Assembly: GCF_004340665.1 (NCBI RefSeq)
Contig: NZ_SLWO01000001.1
Location: 436,450-500,449, forward strand
DNA length: 64,000 nt
Origin: Pedobacter psychrotolerans
GTDB taxonomy: Bacteria > Bacteroidota > Bacteroidia > Sphingobacteriales > Sphingobacteriaceae
Direction: 5' to 3'
Notes under the pieces: model-generated
The model's database searches: none
The model's input: the letters and a program-made list of their open reading frames with translations, nothing else
Told to the model about the DNA's origin: nothing
Shown here: positions 63,945 through 64,000 of the stretch, piece by piece
Layout: each line of letters starts with the position of its first letter
Position numbering within the stretch: the first letter of the stretch is position 1
Made by a program: the position numbers and the translations under genes

Positions 63945-64000
63945 GATATTCGCTTTTGTATAGATTAACAAACTAATAGAATGGTGGTTTTTGCTTGCAG

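Overview
The window is chromosomal DNA of a Bacteroidota bacterium, most likely family Sphingobacteriaceae and probably Pedobacter or a close relative. The evidence is AT-rich DNA, promoters of the Bacteroidota type (TTG, about 20 bp, TAnnTTTG), almost no Shine-Dalgarno sequences except before rpsU and hpf, many SPII lipoproteins, TonB-dependent receptors with an N-terminal carboxypeptidase-regulatory-like domain, and families typical of this phylum (OlsF-type fused acyltransferase, DUF3467, DUF4136, DUF4143 ATPase, split OmpH/Skp). No phage, CRISPR array or intact insertion sequence was seen.

Layout. 1-5040: pheT, a ZapB-like coiled-coil gene, zapA, a candidate 6S RNA and rny. 5.2-6.7 kb: a small lipoprotein gene, a pair of MITE-like repeats and a DUF962/Mpo1-like gene. 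6.75-17.3 kb: a surface-protein region with two large TonB-dependent receptors, a beta-helix lipoprotein, a decayed second copy of that lipoprotein's 3' end and an orphan lipoprotein. 17.4-24.6 kb: small hypotheticals, a transglutaminase-like exported protein, a fused ornithine/amino-acid lipid synthase (olsF-like), a helix-hairpin-helix protein, an acyl-CoA dehydrogenase and a membrane protein. 24.7-40.1 kb: the translation/transcription core, rpsU, xerC-like recombinase, hpf, four tRNAs, tuf, tRNA-Trp, secE-nusG, rplKAJL and rpoBC. 40.2-64 kb: housekeeping genes (miaA, cca, an L-threonylcarbamoyladenylate synthase, dapD, gyrB, truA, mazG), a FadL-type porin with an SGNH lipoprotein, and several accessory genes including a diadenylate-cyclase-like protein and a DUF4143 ATPase.

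The most notable signal is regulatory. Upstream of both TonB receptors and of the beta-helix lipoprotein are runs of TTAAC-like pentamers repeated every 11 bp, with the last unit starting exactly 15 bp before a TAnnTTTG-like -7 box. This is the geometry of PhoP/PhoB/SphR-type response-regulator (Pho) boxes. A fourth array with the same 15-bp offset and a perfect -7 box lies at 19731-19775, where no protein gene follows. It would drive an RNA of about 75 nt that ends at a strong terminator, convergent with the olsF-like gene. Phosphate-free ornithine-type lipids are a known response to phosphate limitation, so I propose a phosphate-limitation regulon with a possible small RNA. The periodicity is seen directly; the phosphate link is inference.

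Other items of interest: a perfect 28-bp inverted repeat abutting the start codon of the DUF4143 ATPase; a diadenylate-cyclase-like domain whose RHR motif is changed to RGAR; a frameshifted lipoprotein remnant; a comparatively GC-rich structured repeat before gyrB; a perfect DnaA box next to it; and low-complexity intergenic repeats that have been incorporated into the apparent 5' or 3' ends of some genes.
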